Shown here: piece after piece, positions 55,788 through 64,000 of the stretch | How positions within the stretch are numbered: position 1 is the first letter of the stretch | Layout: each line of letters begins with the position of its first letter | From: Pseudorhodoplanes sp. | GTDB taxonomy: Bacteria; Pseudomonadota; Alphaproteobacteria; Rhizobiales; Xanthobacteraceae | Reading direction: 5' to 3' | DNA length: 64,000 nt | Assembly (NCBI GenBank): GCA_019187085.1 | Contig: JABARS010000011.1 | Location: forward strand, 1-64,000 | Position numbers and translations under genes: made by a program | The notes under the pieces: generated by a model | What the model was told of the DNA's origin: nothing | Seen by the model: only the letters and a program-made list of their open reading frames with translations | The model's database searches: none

Positions 55788-57149
55788 CTAAGATCTCGCA
55801 CCCATAGCGACCGTCTCCGATGCCGACTGCCCCTCTCGGACGGACGCCCCTCGACCGCGCTCTACAACCCCTTCCGGGGCCGGCCCTCCGGTCGCCCAGT
55901 CGATCAGTTCGACCGGATGGATGACCGGGACTGCCGTTCCCGTCGCGAGCTGCGTGATGCAACCAATGTTGCCGGCAGCGATCACGTCGGGTGCAAGCTG
56001 TTCGATACGTGTGATCTTACGATCCCGCAAGCGCCGCGCAATGTCGGCATGCACGATATTATAGGTGCCGGCGGACCCGCAGCACAGATGACCCTCGGGC
56101 ACGTCCCGCACGGCGAACCCCAGTTTCGTCAGCAATTCCTTGGGCTGCCGTACGATTTTCTGTCCGTGCTGAAGCGAGCAGGCGGCGTGATAGGCGACCG
56201 AGAGGCCCGTCGCGCGGATCGCCGCGGGCAGCGTCAATGTGGAGAGAAACTCGCAAATATCCTTGGCGAGCGACGCGACCCGGGCCGCTTTGGCCGCGTA
56301 GGCCGAATCAGTGCGCAGCATGAAGCCATAGTCCTTGACCGTCGTGCCGCAGCCGGAGGCGTTGATGATGACCGCGTCGAGGCCCTCGCCGAGCTCGGCG
56401 GTCCAGGCATCGATATTGGCCCTGACCTGCGCGTGCGCCTGGTCCTCCCAGCCCATGTGATGGACAAGCGAGCCGCAGCAGCCCTGGTTCGGCGGCACCA
56501 CGACCTCGATGCCGAGCCGGTTGAGGACGCGGATCGTGGCATCGTTGATGGAAGGCTTGAGCACCTGGTTGGCACAGCCGGTCAGGAGCGCGACGCGGCC
56601 CCGCCGCTCGCCGGCGGCCGGATAGACCTGCTGCGCCGGCAGCGCCGGGCGGCGGGGCCATGACGACAGGCGCAGCATCGCCGCGAGTGGCCTGAGCCGC
56701 AGCGCCGCGAGGACCGGCGCGAACGGCCTGGCCAGAGCGCCGGCATAGAGCGCGAGCCGGAAACGCTCCGGATAGGGCAGGATCGCAGCCAGCACCGCGC
56801 GCAGCAGGCGCTCGAACACCGGCCGCCGGTAGGTGCGCTCGATATAGGCGCGGGCGTGATCGACGAGATGCATGTAATGCACGCCCGACGGGCAGGTGGT
56901 CATGCAGGACAGGCACGACAGGCAGCGGTCGACATGGCGCACCACCCCGGCATCCGCCGGGGCACCGCTCTCGAGCATCGACTTGATCAGGTAGATGCGC
57001 CCGCGCGGAGAATCGAGCTCGTCGCCGAGCAGCACATAGGTCGGACAGGTCGCGGTGCAGAAGCCGCAATGCACGCAGGCGCGCAATATCTTGTTGGCTT
57101 CGGCGATATCGGGGTCGGCCAGCTGGGCGAGCGTGAAATTGGTCTGCAT
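55788..57149 (-). CDS. glcF: glycolate oxidase iron-sulfur subunit
   Basis: 453 residues. Two [4Fe-4S] motifs CVHCGFCTATCPTY (about 25-38) and CLSCLSCMTTCPSG (about 76-89), then two CCG domains (GCCGSLVHHMG and LCCGSAGTYN). Transfers electrons from the GlcD/GlcE flavoprotein to quinone during glycolate oxidation. Separated from glcE by three bases. The C-terminal tail after residue 420 (EGVVERGRGASVREGQ) is poorly conserved. glcD, normally beside glcE, is absent from the window. Confidence 0.95.
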   Translation of the reverse strand: MQTNFTLAQLADPDIAEANKILRACVHCGFCTATCPTYVLLGDELDSPRGRIYLIKSMLESGAPADAGVVRHVDRCLSCLSCMTTCPSGVHYMHLVDHARAYIERTYRRPVFERLLRAVLAAILPYPERFRLALYAGALARPFAPVLAALRLRPLAAMLRLSSWPRRPALPAQQVYPAAGERRGRVALLTGCANQVLKPSINDATIRVLNRLGIEVVVPPNQGCCGSLVHHMGWEDQAHAQVRANIDAWTAELGEGLDAVIINASGCGTTVKDYGFMLRTDSAYAAKAARVASLAKDICEFLSTLTLPAAIRATGLSVAYHAACSLQHGQKIVRQPKELLTKLGFAVRDVPEGHLCCGSAGTYNIVHADIARRLRDRKITRIEQLAPDVIAAGNIGCITQLATGTAVPVIHPVELIDWATGGPAPEGVVERGRGASVREGQSASETVAMGARS

Positions 57150-57152
57150 CGA

Positions 57153-58370
57153 CTAGACCCCCGCCCACATCCGGCCGGGATTGAGAATTCCTTTCGGATC
57201 GAAGCTGTCCTTGACCCGCCTGGTCAATGCCGCGGCGCCGGGCGGCTGCGGGTGAAACACATCGACCGCCGCACGCACGGCGGACGGCGCGCGGATCAGC
57301 GTGGCATGACCGCCGAGCGGCGCCAGCGCCTCACGGATCGCGCGCGCGCCGGCATCGTCGGACGGCGGCATCAGGACCCAGATGAGCCCGCCCGCCCAGT
57401 CGTAGAACATCTGCGCGCCGGACGAGAGCCGGGAGGCGAGCTTCAGTCCTTCCCGCGGGGCCGTCGAAACGCGCCAGAGCGGACGCTCATGCCCTTCCGC
57501 CGCGGCAGCAAAAGGCCGGACGTCGCGGATGGCGCGCCAGAGCGCGCGCGAGGCCGTTTCGTCCAGAACGGCTGCATCGGCAACACCCGCCAGGAGCTTC
57601 CGCAGCGTCTCGCGCCGGTGCATCACGGATGGCTTGACGCCTTCGATGCGCAGGACGGTGGCCGCGCGCGCCGCTCCGAGCGCCTCGAACCGGCTGGCGA
57701 CGTGCGCCGGCAGATGCGCCGCGCCCGACACCTCGCAGGAGGAGCCCATTGCGAGCGCCAGCGGCTTCGCCGCCGCCTCGTCGTCGAGACCGGCGAGCAC
57801 GAGCGTCTCCTCGGTCTCCGCGCGCGGCAGCGTCTTGATGGTGACGTCGGTCATCGCCGCCAGCGTACCGTAGGAGCCGGCGAGCAGCTTGCACAGGTCG
57901 TAGCCGGTGACGTTCTTCACCACGCGGCCACCGGTCTTGAAGGTCTCCCCGCGGCCCGACACCGCCGTGGCGCCGAGGAAAAAGTCGCGCGCGGCGCCGG
58001 CCTTGACCCGCCGCGGGCCCGACAGGTTGGTGGCGAGCACGCCGCCGATCGTGGCGCGGCCGGCCGGCGTGCCGAGAACGACCGAATAATCCGGCGGCTC
58101 GAAGGCGAGCTCCTGGCCGCTCGCGGCGACCGCCGCCTCGATCTCCGACAGCGGCGTGCCGGCGCGCGCGGACAGGACGAGTTCTTCCGGCTCGTAGAGC
58201 GTGATGCCGGACAGACCGGACAGGTCGAGCGTCATGTCCGACTGGTTGGGCCGCCCGAGCGCGCGCTTGGAGCCGCCGCCGACCACGTCGAGAGTCTTGC
58301 TCTCGGCCAGCGCCCAGGCGATCGCGTCCTCGACGTCCTTGCTGTCGCGGGCCTTCAGGGCGTCAGTCAT
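57153..58370 (-). CDS. glcE: glycolate oxidase FAD-binding subunit GlcE
   Basis: 405 residues from ATG 58370 (MTDALKARDS). PCMH-type FAD-binding domain with DVVGGGSKRALG, AGTPLSEIEAAVA, GRATIGGVLATNLSGPRR and TGGRVVKNVTGYDL, and the shorter C-terminus expected for GlcE as against the full GlcD. It pairs with GlcF and a GlcD that must be encoded elsewhere, or this cluster supplies accessory subunits only. A GTG four codons upstream is a weaker start. Divergent from the sulfite-oxidase-family gene, 107 bases apart. Confidence 0.93.
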   Translation of the reverse strand: MTDALKARDSKDVEDAIAWALAESKTLDVVGGGSKRALGRPNQSDMTLDLSGLSGITLYEPEELVLSARAGTPLSEIEAAVAASGQELAFEPPDYSVVLGTPAGRATIGGVLATNLSGPRRVKAGAARDFFLGATAVSGRGETFKTGGRVVKNVTGYDLCKLLAGSYGTLAAMTDVTIKTLPRAETEETLVLAGLDDEAAAKPLALAMGSSCEVSGAAHLPAHVASRFEALGAARAATVLRIEGVKPSVMHRRETLRKLLAGVADAAVLDETASRALWRAIRDVRPFAAAAEGHERPLWRVSTAPREGLKLASRLSSGAQMFYDWAGGLIWVLMPPSDDAGARAIREALAPLGGHATLIRAPSAVRAAVDVFHPQPPGAAALTRRVKDSFDPKGILNPGRMWAGV

Positions 58371-58477
58371 GGCATCCGGCACAATGCAGACGGGAACACG
58401 CGCTGTTCGCTTCGAACCCCGAGACCCATGCTAGGGTATCAGACCTCACCGTCAGGATCGATGCGGACACTGAAGGT

Positions 58478-59578
58478 ATGGACGAACACGCACGCCTTGC
58501 GCAAGAGAAGCCCGGTCTGTTTCGCTTTGAAACGCCGGAAATCAATGTCGAGACGCCGGCCCATCTGCTCGACGACGAGATCACGCCGGTCGAGCGGCTG
58601 TTCGTCCGCAATACCGGACGGCTGCCGGACATCGACGCCGACGCGCTCGCCCGCTGGACGCTGCGCATCGACGGCGCGGTGCGCCGCCCGCAGACCTGGA
58701 CGGTCGCCTCGTTGCAGCGCGATTTCGAGACGGTGACGCAGGCCGCAACGATCGAATGCGCCGGCAACGGGCGCGCCTTCTTTCAAGAAGACACCGGCGT
58801 GCCGCGCTGGACGCATGGCGCGGCCGGCTGCGCGGAATGGACCGGGGTGCGCCTGCGCGATCTCCTCGATCAGTGCGCCCTGCAGGCGAGCGCGGTCTAT
58901 ACCGGGCATCACGCCCCCGATCTGGCGATCGATGGCGCGGGGCCGGCGCTGTCGCGCGGGCTGCCGATCGACAAGGCGCTCGCACCGGAGACCATGGTCG
59001 CTTGGGCGATCAACGGCCGGCCGCTTCCGCTGCTGCACGGCAGTCCGCTGCGAATCGTCGCACCGGGCTATCCCGGCTCCGCTTGGCAGAAATGGCTGAG
59101 CCGGATCGAGATCCGCGACCGCGAACATGATGGCGAGCGGATGGGCGACCTGCACTATCGCCTGCCGCGCACGCCGCTCCGGCCCGGCGAGCCGATCAAT
59201 CCCGAGACGTTCGAGGTCATCACCGACATGCCGGTGCGCTCCATCATCACCTATCCCGCCGACGGATTTGCGGCGCATGCGGACGCGCCGGTCGAGGTGC
59301 GCGGCTTCGCTTGGAGCGGGCATTGTCCGGTGCGCGATGTCGCGCTCTCGGCCGATGGCGGCGCAACCTGGCAGGAGGCTGCGCTGGCGCCAACGCGGGA
59401 TCGCTTCGCCTGGCGGCGTTTCCGCGCAAGGATCACGCCGCAGGTGTCCGGCCGCATCGAGATCCTCGCACGCGCGCGCGACGAACGCGGCCGCACGCAG
59501 CCGCTCGGCAGCGCGCCCTGGAATCCGCGCGGTTATTGCAACAATACGGCCCACAGGATCACCGGAACGGCGACCTGA
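58478..59578 (+). CDS. sulfite-oxidase-family molybdenum enzyme
   Basis: 366 residues. The molybdenum-coordinating Cys is C94 in TIECAGNGR; SUOX Moco-domain blocks (GVPRWTHGAAGCAEWTGVRLRDLL, GSPLRIVAPGYPGSAWQKWLSRIE) and a C-terminal dimerisation domain with AWSGHCPVRDVALSADGG follow. No signal peptide is seen at the N-terminus (MDEHARLAQE), unlike SorA, so it may be cytoplasmic or escort-exported. Electron acceptor and in vivo substrate are unknown. 15 bases from the convergent PaaK-like gene. Confidence 0.9.
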   Translation: MDEHARLAQEKPGLFRFETPEINVETPAHLLDDEITPVERLFVRNTGRLPDIDADALARWTLRIDGAVRRPQTWTVASLQRDFETVTQAATIECAGNGRAFFQEDTGVPRWTHGAAGCAEWTGVRLRDLLDQCALQASAVYTGHHAPDLAIDGAGPALSRGLPIDKALAPETMVAWAINGRPLPLLHGSPLRIVAPGYPGSAWQKWLSRIEIRDREHDGERMGDLHYRLPRTPLRPGEPINPETFEVITDMPVRSIITYPADGFAAHADAPVEVRGFAWSGHCPVRDVALSADGGATWQEAALAPTRDRFAWRRFRARITPQVSGRIEILARARDERGRTQPLGSAPWNPRGYCNNTAHRITGTAT

Positions 59579-59593
59579 ACCGGCCGATGCGGT

Positions 59594-60826
59594 TCAGCCG
59601 ACCGGCCGCTCGTCGGTGATAACCTTGCCGTCATTGGGCAGCGAGCCGGGCGGGACGATCCGCACGCCGCCCTTGAGCTTGGTGACGGCCTGCAGCGTCA
59701 GCGCGATCGCGTCCGACAAAGCGGCATCGCCCTGCGCGCATTCGGCATGCAGCACCATGACGTCCTGCTCACCGTCGCGCCCGACCGCGAGCCGGACGCG
59801 GCCAAGCTCGGGATGACGGCGCGCGATTTCTGCAATCTGCTCGGGCCGCACGAACATGCCCTTGACCTTGGCGGTCTGGTCGGCGCGGCCCATCCAGCCC
59901 CTGATGCGCATGTTGGTGCGGCCGCAGGGCGAGACGCCGGGCATGACTGCCGACAGGTCGCCGGTCGCCAGCCGGATCATCGGATAATCCGGGTTGAACG
60001 TGGTAACCACGACCTCGCCCACGTCGCCTTCGGGAACCGGATCGCCGGTGCCCGGGCGCACGATCTCGACGATCATGTTCTCGTTGACGACAAGACCTTC
60101 GCGCGCCGGCGTTTCGTAGGCGATCACGCCGGTCTCGGCGACCGCATAGCATTGCAGCACGTCGACGCCGCGCGCCGACAATTCCTGCCGCAGCGAGGGC
60201 GGCAGCGCCGCGCCCGACACCAGCCCGCGCTTGAAGGAGGAAACGTCCCTGCCCGCCTTCTGCGCGGCATCGAGCAGGATTTTCAGGAAGTCCGGCGTGC
60301 CGGTATAGGCGGTCGGCTTGAGGTGGGCGATGGCATCGACCTGCGCCTCGGTATTGCCGACGCCGCCGGGAATGACGGCGCAGCCGAGCTTTTCGGCACC
60401 GGCCTCGAACATCCAGGCGCCCGGCGTCAGATGATAGGAGAAGCAATTGTGAATGATGTCGCCGGGGCGCATGCCGGCGGCGAACATCGAGCGCGCAACG
60501 CCCGCGAAATCCTCGCCATGCCCCTCGGGCTCGAAGATCGGGCCCGGCGACATGAACAGCCGCCGCGCCTTGCCGGGCGCAACGACATTGAAGCCACCGA
60601 ACGGCGGATTCTCTTTTTGCAGCGCGATGAAACCGGACTTGCGCAGCACCGGCAGCTTGACGAGTGCCGCGCGCGAGGTGACGATTTTCGGATCGATGCC
60701 GGCCAGATGCTTCGCCCAGCCCGGCGCGGCCATCGCGCGCGCGACCTGCTCGGCGAGCCGGCCGAACAGGTCGGCTTCGCGTTGCGCGCCGGCGCGGGTC
60801 TCAAGGGTATCGAAATGCTCGGACAT
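59594..60826 (-). CDS. phenylacetate-CoA ligase-like acyl-adenylating enzyme
   Basis: 410 residues from ATG 60826 (MSEHFDTLET). ANL-superfamily enzyme of PaaK type: P-loop-like SPGPIFEPEG, the KRGLVSGAALPPSLRQEL block, YAVAETGVIAYET, and the C-terminal hinge GRADQTAKVKGMFVRPEQIA. It would activate an aryl or short-chain acid to its CoA thioester with ATP. It directly follows livF (23 bases) in an operon with livK and livM, an arrangement common for aromatic-acid importers in this order. The actual acid is not known, so no paaK symbol is given. Confidence 0.87.
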   Translation of the reverse strand: MSEHFDTLETRAGAQREADLFGRLAEQVARAMAAPGWAKHLAGIDPKIVTSRAALVKLPVLRKSGFIALQKENPPFGGFNVVAPGKARRLFMSPGPIFEPEGHGEDFAGVARSMFAAGMRPGDIIHNCFSYHLTPGAWMFEAGAEKLGCAVIPGGVGNTEAQVDAIAHLKPTAYTGTPDFLKILLDAAQKAGRDVSSFKRGLVSGAALPPSLRQELSARGVDVLQCYAVAETGVIAYETPAREGLVVNENMIVEIVRPGTGDPVPEGDVGEVVVTTFNPDYPMIRLATGDLSAVMPGVSPCGRTNMRIRGWMGRADQTAKVKGMFVRPEQIAEIARRHPELGRVRLAVGRDGEQDVMVLHAECAQGDAALSDAIALTLQAVTKLKGGVRIVPPGSLPNDGKVITDERPVG

Positions 60827-60849
60827 GACGGAAAACGCGCGGCCGCCGC

Positions 60850-61695
60850 TCAAGCCAGCCAGCGCTTGCGCCGCTTGTAATGCTTGCCCTCGCGGAAGGA
60901 TTTGCGCTTGCCCTCCGCGATGCCGAGATAGAATTCCTTCACGTCCTCGTTCTCGGTCAGCGATTTGGCGTCGCCGTCCATCACCACGCGGCCGTTCTCC
61001 AGGATGTAGCCATAGCGCGCGTATTTGAGCGCCATGAAGGTGTTCTGCTCGGCGAGCAGGATCGACACGCCTTCCTTCTGGTTCAGAGTGCGCACGATCT
61101 CGAAGATTTCCTCGACGATCTGCGGGGCGAGGCCCATCGACGGCTCGTCGAGCAGGATCATCTTCGGGCGCGACATCAGCGCGCGCCCGATCGCGCACAT
61201 CTGCTGCTCGCCGCCGGACGTATAGCCGGCCATGGCGTCGCGCCGCTCGCGCAGGCGCGGGAAATAGGTATAGACCGCCTCGAGATCGGCCGCGATCGCG
61301 CCCTTGCCGTCGCGGCGGGTGAAGGCGCCGGTCAGGAGATTCTCCTCGATCGTAAGATGGCCGAAGCAGTGGCGGCCTTCCATGACCTGGATGCAGCCGC
61401 GCCGCACGAGATGGTTGGGCGAGAGCGACTGGACCTCATGGCCGTCGAACTCGATCGAGCCCTTGGTGACCTCGCCGCGCTCCGAATGCAGCAGGTTGGA
61501 AATCGCCTTCAGCGTCGTCGTCTTGCCGGCGCCGTTGGCGCCGAGCAGCGCCACGATGCCGCCTACCGGCACTTCCAGCGACACGCCCTTGAGCACGAGG
61601 ATGACGTGGTCGTAGACGACTTCGATATTGTTGACCGACAGCATATTGCCGGCAGCCGGCGCCGCCTGCGAGCCGTCGCATTCCACAACCGACAT
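60850..61695 (-). CDS. livF: branched-chain-type ABC transporter ATPase LivF
   Basis: 281 residues from ATG 61695, with GGAGGAG 8 bases before. Walker A GANGAGKTT, Q-loop region VMEGRHCFGHLT, signature TSGGEQQMCAIGRAL, Walker B MILLDEPSMGLAP, H-loop region LAEQNTFMALK. Slightly longer than usual LivF because of a short N-terminal leader and a basic C-terminal tail (FREGKHYKRRKRWLA). Powers the LivK-dependent importer; livG and livH are not in the window and may lie to the right. Confidence 0.93.
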   Translation of the reverse strand: MSVVECDGSQAAPAAGNMLSVNNIEVVYDHVILVLKGVSLEVPVGGIVALLGANGAGKTTTLKAISNLLHSERGEVTKGSIEFDGHEVQSLSPNHLVRRGCIQVMEGRHCFGHLTIEENLLTGAFTRRDGKGAIAADLEAVYTYFPRLRERRDAMAGYTSGGEQQMCAIGRALMSRPKMILLDEPSMGLAPQIVEEIFEIVRTLNQKEGVSILLAEQNTFMALKYARYGYILENGRVVMDGDAKSLTENEDVKEFYLGIAEGKRKSFREGKHYKRRKRWLA

Positions 61696-61782
61696 CGCGG
61701 TCTCCTCCAACGCAAATCTTCACCGCAATTTTTTATGGCCGCACGACGTCACACGGCAGCCGCGCGGGACTTTCGCAGAAGG

Positions 61783-61806
61783 CCCTCTCCCCCGCAGGGG
61801 AGAGGG
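61783..61806. repeat. GC-rich palindrome between livK and livF
   Basis: CCCTCTCCCC (61783-61792), loop CGCA, GGGGAGAGGG (61797-61806), a perfect 10-base stem 43-66 bases after the livK stop. Such CCCTCTCCCC/GGGGAGAGGG elements recur between genes in many Hyphomicrobiales. Here it can shield the livK mRNA 3' side. Confidence 0.7.
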
Positions 61807-61848
61807 TATTCGTCAGCTTTCTTGCGAAGACGAACAGGACGGCCTGTC

Positions 61849-63183
61849 TTACGAGGCCTTGTCGCAGGCTTCGGTCCGCTTGGGCCAGCCGGCGTTCTTG
61901 GTCACGTAGTCGTCGGCATCCTTCTCGAGCAGCGGACGCACCTTGTCCTTCATGGGCGCAATCCAGTCGGAGATCTTCACCCACTTGGCGCCGTCCCATT
62001 GCTGCATGTAGGCCGGCGCATGACCGTTATGGTCATTGCAGTTCACGCCGGTGATCGGCGCGCCGAAGCCCGGCAGGCCGAGCTCCTTCCAGCGCGCTTC
62101 GGTGATCGTGAGGGTCTCGAGGCCGCGACGCACGTCCTCGCCGCTCACAACCTTCTTGCCGGACAGTTTCTGGGCATTACGGATCGCCTCGGCGACCAGC
62201 ACCGAATTGTAGACGCCGCGGTTATAGAGGTTTTCCGCGAACTTCTCCGCCGCGACCTGGCTCTTGCCCTTGTCGACGACGTGCTTCTTGATGTCCTGGA
62301 TCGCCGGATAGTTGGCGCCCAGACCGTTGAAGTTGAGCGTCAGATAGCCCTTGGCGGCCTGGCCGCCGGCGCGCGCATCGTCGTCGCCGCCGGACCACCA
62401 CACGCCGATGAAGCGATCCATCGGGTAGCCGTTCTCCGAAGCGCGCTTCACCGCGGTCGGGTTCATCGCGCCCCAGCCCCACATGATCATCCAGTCCGGA
62501 CGGTCACGCCGCACGGCGAGCCATTGGGCCGACTGATCCTGCATCTCCTTGCCGGCTACGGAATATTCCTTCACGTTGAAGCCGTAATCCTTGGCAAGCT
62601 GGTTGAGCAGCGGCAGCGGCTCGCGGCCGTAGCCGCTTTCCAGGAAGATGAAGCCGATGGTCTTGCCCTTGAGCTTGTCGAGGCCGCCTTCCTTGCCGCC
62701 GATGTAGCGGAAGATGATGGAAAGGCCGTCCCAGTAGGTCGCCGGTGGGTTGAACACCCAGGGGAATTTCTCACCGATCGCGGACGCCGACAGGCCATAG
62801 GCCATCGACAGGATCGGAATCTTGTCGACCGCGGCCTTCGGGATCACCTGCAGGGTCGTGCCGGTCGACCACGGACCGACCACCGTCGGGTTCTTGCCCT
62901 TCACGGTTTCCCAGCATTCGACGCCCTTCTTGGTATCGTAGCCGGTTTCGCATTCCTCGACATTGACCTTCACGCCGCCGATGCCGCCGTCGCGTTCATT
63001 CAGCATCGTGAAATAGTCATGCATCCCGTTTGCGATCGGAATGCCGGAACTGGCGAACGGTCCTGTCCGGTAGGTAAACAGCGGAACGTAATTCGCATCT
63101 TGGGCGGCAGCCATCGAGACAAGCGCGGACGAACCCACGAGACTCGCCATAGCCGCGCCGACGATCAAAGTTTTCAGGCGCAT
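61849..63183 (-). CDS. livK: ABC transporter substrate-binding protein, LivK/Leu-Ile-Val-BP family
   Basis: 444 residues with signal peptide (MRLKTLIVGAAMASLVGSSALVSMAAAQ), then a type I periplasmic binding fold with TYRTGPFASSGIPIANG, NVEECETGYDTKKGVE, VVGPWSTGTTL, and FIFLESGYGREPLP. Amino-acid-like or aromatic acid ligand; the link to a PaaK-type ligase favours an aryl acid. Upstream of livF in the operon and separated by a 153-base gap containing the GC palindrome. Confidence 0.92.
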   Translation of the reverse strand: MRLKTLIVGAAMASLVGSSALVSMAAAQDANYVPLFTYRTGPFASSGIPIANGMHDYFTMLNERDGGIGGVKVNVEECETGYDTKKGVECWETVKGKNPTVVGPWSTGTTLQVIPKAAVDKIPILSMAYGLSASAIGEKFPWVFNPPATYWDGLSIIFRYIGGKEGGLDKLKGKTIGFIFLESGYGREPLPLLNQLAKDYGFNVKEYSVAGKEMQDQSAQWLAVRRDRPDWMIMWGWGAMNPTAVKRASENGYPMDRFIGVWWSGGDDDARAGGQAAKGYLTLNFNGLGANYPAIQDIKKHVVDKGKSQVAAEKFAENLYNRGVYNSVLVAEAIRNAQKLSGKKVVSGEDVRRGLETLTITEARWKELGLPGFGAPITGVNCNDHNGHAPAYMQQWDGAKWVKISDWIAPMKDKVRPLLEKDADDYVTKNAGWPKRTEACDKAS

Positions 63184-63302
63184 CGTTTCACTCCTTTATA
63201 CGACCGACTTTCGAGAGCCGGGCTTCATTCGCCCCCGCGGGGGCCGGCCGTGTGCGCGGACATTCGCATCTTCGCACGCGGAATTGGATCGAGTGTGCGC
63301 TC

Positions 63303-64000
63303 CTAATACGGAAATGGCCACACCCTCAATTTCTGTTTCGCGACCTGCCAGAGCCGGGCGAGCCCGTGCGGCTCGACGATCAGGAAAAAGACGATCAGGC
63401 CGCCGACCAGCATGAACGTGACGTGCTCGACGGTCGCGGCATGGACCGGAATGCCGAAATAAGGCGGAGCCAGCCGCAGGATAATCGGCAGCATGAAGAT
63501 CAGCGCCGCGCCCAGATAGGAACCGAGCAGGCTGCCGAGGCCGCCGATGATGACCATGAACAGAACGAAGAAACTCTGGTTGATGGAGAAAACGGTCGAT
63601 TCCGCGCCGCCGTACCATAGGAAGACCAGCATCGCGCCGGCCACCCCGCAATAGAAGGAGGAGACCGCGAAGGCCAGGAGCTTGGTCGGCAACAGGCGGA
63701 TGCCGATCAGTTCGGCGGCGATGTCCATGTCGCGCACCGCCATCCACATGCGTCCGATGCGCCCGTGAACGATGTTGGAGGCGATGACCGTCATGACGAT
63801 CACGATCGTCAGCACGATCAGATAGCGCGTCTCGGCGGTCGCGGTCGCGCCGGTCACCGGAATGCCGAACATGGTGCGCGTGGGCACCTCGATCGCCGCC
63901 GAGGTGTTGTAGTTGTAGAGCCACGGGATGCGGATGAAGCACCATTCGAGGAAAAACTGCGCCGCGAGCGTCGCGATGGCGAGATAGAAGCCCTTGATGC
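63303..64000 (-). CDS. livM: branched-chain-type ABC permease LivM (3' part; runs off the window)
   Basis: About 232 codons are visible. The frame enters at base 64000 reading KGFYLAIATLAAQFFLEW, contains several membrane helices and the LivM signature block RMWMAVRDMDIAAELIGI followed by GLGSLLGSYLGAALI, and ends HGLARLWQVAKQKLRVWPFPY. The N-terminus lies beyond the window. An apparent internal start at 63887 is not a real start since coding sequence continues upstream. 119 bases before livK. Confidence 0.92.
   Translation of the reverse strand, partial: IKGFYLAIATLAAQFFLEWCFIRIPWLYNYNTSAAIEVPTRTMFGIPVTGATATAETRYLIVLTIVIVMTVIASNIVHGRIGRMWMAVRDMDIAAELIGIRLLPTKLLAFAVSSFYCGVAGAMLVFLWYGGAESTVFSINQSFFVLFMVIIGGLGSLLGSYLGAALIFMLPIILRLAPPYFGIPVHAATVEHVTFMLVGGLIVFFLIVEPHGLARLWQVAKQKLRVWPFPY

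Noticed and set aside
59594..60826. Naming the ligase paaK
   Set aside because: The adenylation motifs are clear but the acid substrate is not, and no other phenylacetate genes are adjacent.
60880..63306. 808-codon plus-strand open frame opposite livF and livK
   Set aside because: Antisense shadow of two clear ABC genes, with biased residues and no motif.

Overview
The window is a GC-rich chromosomal segment (roughly two thirds G+C by eye) from an alphaproteobacterium. It most resembles the Hyphomicrobiales, in the Xanthobacteraceae/Nitrobacteraceae neighbourhood. Reasons: the ileS-lspA-M16-M16 order, the HisZ/HisG enzyme type, a TipF-like EAL protein, Alphaproteobacteria-type CheY and CheZ, a CIRCE-controlled groESL, and intergenic palindromes of the kind common in that order. 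I saw no tRNA, rRNA, CRISPR array, integrase or transposase, so this reads as core chromosome with patches of accessory content. Layout. 1-10.3 kb (minus strand): ileS, lspA, a BamF-like secreted protein, two M16 peptidase subunits, pgi, arfB and the 5' part of mutL (cut by the window edge). 10.5-12.5 kb: an AI-2E/PerM-type permease and two small envelope proteins. 12.6-19.2 kb: a chemoreceptor, ribF, a MaoC hydratase, cheY, a HAD hydrolase and a degenerate EAL protein. 19.3-29.1 kb: a GT39-like membrane protein, an omega-aminotransferase, hisS, an NTF2-like protein, a ZnuD-like TonB receptor with a palindrome in its promoter, then hisZ-hisG. 29.2-36.3 kb: a GtrA/GT2/ChbG lipid-sugar cluster, a DUF2076 protein, an L,D-transpeptidase, cheZ, an MFS carrier and a lipoprotein. 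36.5-38.8 kb: groESL with CIRCE and a terminator. 38.8-44.7 kb: two flavin oxidoreductases, a META-like protein, an orphan ZnuA-type binding protein, a dienelactone hydrolase broken by one stop codon and an unlisted 57-residue membrane protein. 44.7-49.3 kb: an amidase and a TRAP transporter. 49.6-53.0 kb: an SbmA/YddA-type ABC exporter, an HPP protein and a TorF-type porin. 53.4-58.4 kb: a glycolate/glyoxylate cluster. 58.5-64 kb: a sulfite-oxidase-family enzyme, and a LivFKM transporter with a PaaK-like ligase, running off the right edge. How genes work together: glcE, glcF and malate synthase would turn glycolate into malate via glyoxylate, but glcD is not here. cheY and cheZ are plausible kinase-signal and phosphatase partners although 17 kb apart. 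The TRAP set could import an amide or carboxylate processed by the amidase. livFKM and the ligase look like uptake plus CoA activation of an aromatic acid. The most unusual locus is 53.4-55.8 kb. Between glcF and malate synthase lie a lysine-rich histone-H1-like gene and a second small basic gene, packed with 1-base and 4-base junctions, and malate synthase itself carries an arginine/lysine-rich N-terminal extension of about 55 residues with no acidic residue. Other points worth checking are two low-GC patches inside ileS and hisS, and inverted REP-like repeats between groES and groEL.
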